From Pseudomonas iranensis (lineage in GTDB: Bacteria > Pseudomonadota > Gammaproteobacteria > Pseudomonadales > Pseudomonadaceae): a stretch of DNA of 64,000 nucleotides. Positions 61,541 to 64,000 of the stretch are shown here, piece after piece. The stretch lies in assembly GCF_014268585.2 (NCBI RefSeq), contig NZ_CP077092.1, positions 2,666,001-2,730,000 of the forward strand, read 5' to 3'. The translations under genes were made by a program, and so were the position numbers. Numbering within the stretch: the stretch's first letter is position 1; the number at the start of each line of letters is the position of its first letter. The notes under the pieces were generated by a model. The model was given only the letters and a program-made list of their open reading frames with translations. It had not been told where the DNA came from and searched no databases.

Positions 61541-62512
61541 ATGACGATCGCAAAAGTTCAGCACTACGTGCCGCAATTTCTCATGCGGAACTTCGGTAAC
61601 GGAAAGAAAGATCAGGTCTGGGTCTATGACAAGTCCTCGAATCGAAGCTTTCCTTCAAACACAAAGAATCTTGCCAGTGAAAATCGGTTCTACGACTTTG
61701 AGTATCAAGGCCAGCCGCTATCTATCGAGCCGTGGCTCTCTGAATTAGAAGGGCATGCCAAATTAGTGATCAGCACGATCCTCGATGCTGACTCGCTCTC
61801 GAGCCTTGTGGATGAGCAAAAGCACATCTTGGCCTCGTTCCTTGCGGTACAACTCACCAGAACCAAGACCTTTCGCGAGGAGTGGAACGCGTTCCCCAGA
61901 ATGGTGAGGGAACACTTCGAGCAGAATGGCGATCAAATTGCGCCTGGGTCACAGGCCGAAGAGCTTCTTCGCGATATTTCGGAGAGCGATTCGAAGGAAC
62001 AGACCGCAAGGATTGTCTTCAGCGCCCCCTCAATTTACGCAGAACACTTTCTAGGCAAGGACTGGGTTCTCGCTGCGACATCAAGACAACATCCATTCCT
62101 TCTAAGCGACAATCCGTTAACGCGTCAGAACATGATTGATCGGGCTCTCCGAGGGAACCTTGGACTGACGACTCCAGGTATTGAAATCTACCTTCCACTT
62201 TCGCCTACTCGTGCTCTGGCAATGTGGTGCCCTACTCTGACCGATCTTGTTCACCGTGGCGCACGGTCATTGGTCGCCACGCGAAGAGCGGAAGATGGAG
62301 CTGATCCCGAGGGAATCGTTGCCATGAGCGATTCCCTTTCGAGTGGCAGGCCAGTGCAGTACTCAGTTGCTAATGTTGAGAATTTCAACTCCCTGCAGGT
62401 TGCATGGAGCGAGCGCTATATCTTTTCCACGTCCAACGACTTCAACCTAGCGCAAACAATGCTCGCGGAATATCCGAATCTTAGACAAGGCCCACGTTCA
62501 ACAGTGGCTTAA
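61541..62512 (+). CDS. DUF4238 domain protein
   Basis: The 323-residue protein starts MTIAKVQHYVPQFLMRNFGNGKKDQVWVYDKSSNRSFPSNTKNLASENRFYDFEYQG; HYVPQFLMRNF is the defining start of DUF4238. Another conserved block is HPFLLSDNPLTRQNM, then ALAMWCP. No signal peptide or membrane helix. Codon use is less G/C-biased than in the genes to its left, a sign of acquired DNA. DUF4238 proteins are often found in variable genomic regions; the molecular role is not known. It has no operon partner. Confidence 0.85.
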   Translation: MTIAKVQHYVPQFLMRNFGNGKKDQVWVYDKSSNRSFPSNTKNLASENRFYDFEYQGQPLSIEPWLSELEGHAKLVISTILDADSLSSLVDEQKHILASFLAVQLTRTKTFREEWNAFPRMVREHFEQNGDQIAPGSQAEELLRDISESDSKEQTARIVFSAPSIYAEHFLGKDWVLAATSRQHPFLLSDNPLTRQNMIDRALRGNLGLTTPGIEIYLPLSPTRALAMWCPTLTDLVHRGARSLVATRRAEDGADPEGIVAMSDSLSSGRPVQYSVANVENFNSLQVAWSERYIFSTSNDFNLAQTMLAEYPNLRQGPRSTVA

Positions 62513-62912
62513 CATGCTGACGCCTCACCTTTTTATCCAAAACGCACCCAATGCGCTAGGCATTATGGACGCCTGTTTTGTCAGACGTTATGAATGTCCT
62601 CTACGGGTGGGTTTCAGCCGATGGTGACAGGCAGAAATCGGCCAGAAGCGGCCACTCACAAAAAGCTGCTTAGGACACACTGAAATTCCTAGCCGTTAGC
62701 ACCCACGTGCCGATGGCTACCGGTCAAAGCAGAGATGATGCAAACACAGCATCTTGATTGTTTTTAACGCTTCCTCAGCACAACTAAACCGAGCCCTGAA
62801 TTGGACCGGAGAAACCTAATGGGCGATCTCAATCAGTGTTGTAGTCTGTGCAACACCCGTCTCTCTCCTATCTAGATTTATATTCCGACGTCCACGTGTA
62901 ATAGGTCTCAAT
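62513..62912. other. Intergenic region of the accessory segment
   Basis: About 400 bases with lower G/C. It contains copy B of the short dispersed repeat (62621-62653) near its left end. I see no gene, tRNA or strong hairpin. It separates the DUF4238 gene from the convergent ATPase gene. Confidence 0.45.
62621..62653. repeat. Short dispersed repeat, copy B
   Basis: The 33-base sequence starts ATGGTGACAGGCAGAAATCG and is a direct copy of the repeat at 61380-61412 (27 of 33 identical). The pair encloses the DUF4238 gene. Confidence 0.45.
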
Positions 62913-64000
62913 TTAAAAATGGTACTTGTCGAATCGCCGCTTGAATGCCTCCGCTGAGCCTTCCATGATATTCAATACCGCATTTGCGGTATCAGATTGG
63001 TCAAGCCCACCTACGGCTAGTAGCTCTCCACGGCCCTTTTTAACGTCCAATGCAAAGACCAAATCGGTGTCGGCGTTGACAGGCAGATTGGCGTTATGGG
63101 TAGCCAAAATCAGTTGCCGACGATTCTTGATCTTACGCAGCAAAGGCACTAGTTCATGGTAGATAAAATTGGAGTCAAGTTCATCTTCTGGTTGGTCGAT
63201 GACGATAGGGCCATCACCTTGCGCCAGTAGCAGCTTCAGTACCGCGGTATTTCGTTGCCCCTCTGACAGCGCATGGCTTTGGATGCTTCCGACAAGGGTG
63301 CCATCGGCACGGTACAGTTCAAGATCAACTTGATCCTCAATACGAACTAACCGTGCGGCGCGCCATTTATCCTTCTGGTCGACTAGATGCTTACGAACAT
63401 CGCCCGTGAGTCCCTCCAGCTGTTGGGGCACAGGAATTTGTTCCATTAAGACAGCTTTTATATGCAGCCAAGGCGAGTAACCGGGTGGCCGATTAGCGGT
63501 CATGTAGCTGTGAAAATCTTCAAACAGCACCTCGCCAATCTGTGTCCATGCCCTACCGATACGGGCGCGTCCGTCCGGAGCGAGACCTTCCCAAACACGA
63601 TTAAAGTGAGCTTTATCACCCATGGCCTGCACGAGAATATTGATCGAGCGGTTGGCTTTCTCGGATATCTCCAAAGCGGTTTGACTACGAACGGACAATT
63701 GCATTGCCCACAATACGTGCAGTTCTTCTACTAGAGCAGAGAGCTTTTGCACCAAAGGCTCCAGGCCTTCGATCTGTTTGCGCAACTGCTCCAAATTCCC
63801 CTGCTTGATCTGCCGCGTCTTGTCGATTTCCTGAAGCCGTGCGACATCCTGAGGCTGCAATCCCCTGTCCTGGCAGGCCTGCATGAAGCCGTCTTTAATG
63901 GCCGTCAGTTCAGCCGATACTTCCTCCCAGCCCTGCATTTGCGGTTCTAGTTTAGAGGTTTCACGTCGCATGGAATCCGCAAGCGCGGCCAGTTGTTCTG
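62913..64000 (-). CDS. SMC/ABC-like ATPase (TrlF-like), C-terminal part cut by window edge
   Basis: The frame is open from the right edge to the stop at 62913, about 362 residues, with no clear start inside. It has a coiled-coil-rich stretch (EIDKTRQIKQGNLEQLRKQIEGLEPLVQKLSALVEEL), then the ABC signature QSHALSEGQRNTAVLKLLLA. Walker B is DGPIVIDQPEDELDSNFIYHELVPLL, and the H-loop is QLILATHNANLPVNADTDLVFAL. This is the C-terminal ATPase lobe of a large SMC-like protein; it recalls TrlF-family proteins, in which a PHP phosphoesterase domain precedes the ATPase. The Walker A and any nuclease domain lie outside the window. Confidence 0.82.
   Translation of the reverse strand, partial: EQLAALADSMRRETSKLEPQMQGWEEVSAELTAIKDGFMQACQDRGLQPQDVARLQEIDKTRQIKQGNLEQLRKQIEGLEPLVQKLSALVEELHVLWAMQLSVRSQTALEISEKANRSINILVQAMGDKAHFNRVWEGLAPDGRARIGRAWTQIGEVLFEDFHSYMTANRPPGYSPWLHIKAVLMEQIPVPQQLEGLTGDVRKHLVDQKDKWRAARLVRIEDQVDLELYRADGTLVGSIQSHALSEGQRNTAVLKLLLAQGDGPIVIDQPEDELDSNFIYHELVPLLRKIKNRRQLILATHNANLPVNADTDLVFALDVKKGRGELLAVGGLDQSDTANAVLNIMEGSAEAFKRRFDKYHF

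Overview
The window looks like a chromosomal segment of a fluorescent-group Pseudomonas. The evidence is the high G+C with strong third-position bias, the Pseudomonas-type REP palindromes (GTGGGAGCGAGCCTGCTCGC) placed as inverted pairs between genes, the xylAFGH/xylR organisation, and small Pseudomonas-style hypothetical proteins. I see no rRNA, tRNA, CRISPR array, intact insertion sequence or prophage. The species call is inference from these features, since no search was run.

Layout. 0-5 kb: two TRAP uptake systems in tandem on the minus strand (dctPQM, then a TAXI-type binding protein and the start of a fused permease). 5-7.3 kb: small cysteine-pair proteins, then a decayed operon (isochorismatase-type hydrolase remnant plus an NCS1 permease with an internal deletion and a frameshift). 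7.3-14 kb: the xylose operon xylA-xylF-xylG-xylH with divergent xylR. 14-26 kb: regulator/enzyme pairs, including MFS/LysR, SDR/LysR, a degenerate double HD-GYP-LuxR protein divergent from an exported hydrolase and a GMC oxidoreductase, NmrA-type reductase/HxlR, a thioesterase, an AraC regulator and an SDR. 26-32 kb: a small exported repeat protein and the arsenic cluster arsR-arsB-arsC-arsH-arsO, next to a MerR/carboxymuconolactone decarboxylase pair. 32-37 kb: LysR/MDR reductase, glutathione transferase with a divergent TetR and two clear operators, an HSL-type esterase and TspO.

37-43 kb holds the most interesting neighbourhood: a RimK-like ATP-grasp ligase, a GNAT fused to a C39-type cysteine protease on the opposite strand, and a CorA-like channel with an altered signature motif. 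A diguanylate cyclase and a small HhH protein follow. 43-49 kb: manganese catalase with two uncharacterised small genes, a methyltransferase with a regulatory domain, a tyrosine-phosphatase/outer-membrane-barrel fusion, and an MscS channel. 50-56 kb is regulator-rich (three AraC, one LysR) with cupin, RidA-like and beta-helix proteins. 56-61 kb: bestrophin-like channel, P-loop kinase-like protein, nucleotide-exchange-type transporter, a secreted-looking SDR and a LysR. 61.5-64 kb differs in style (DUF4238 protein, then the C-terminal part of a large SMC-like ATPase cut by the window edge) and probably marks the start of an accessory, possibly defence-related, island.

How the genes work together: the segment is mainly nutrient capture (organic acids, xylose), detoxification (arsenic, electrophiles, peroxide) and many small regulator-plus-enzyme modules. 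Functions are assigned by recognising family motifs in the translations. Starts were chosen mostly from ribosome-binding sites and the known family N-termini.
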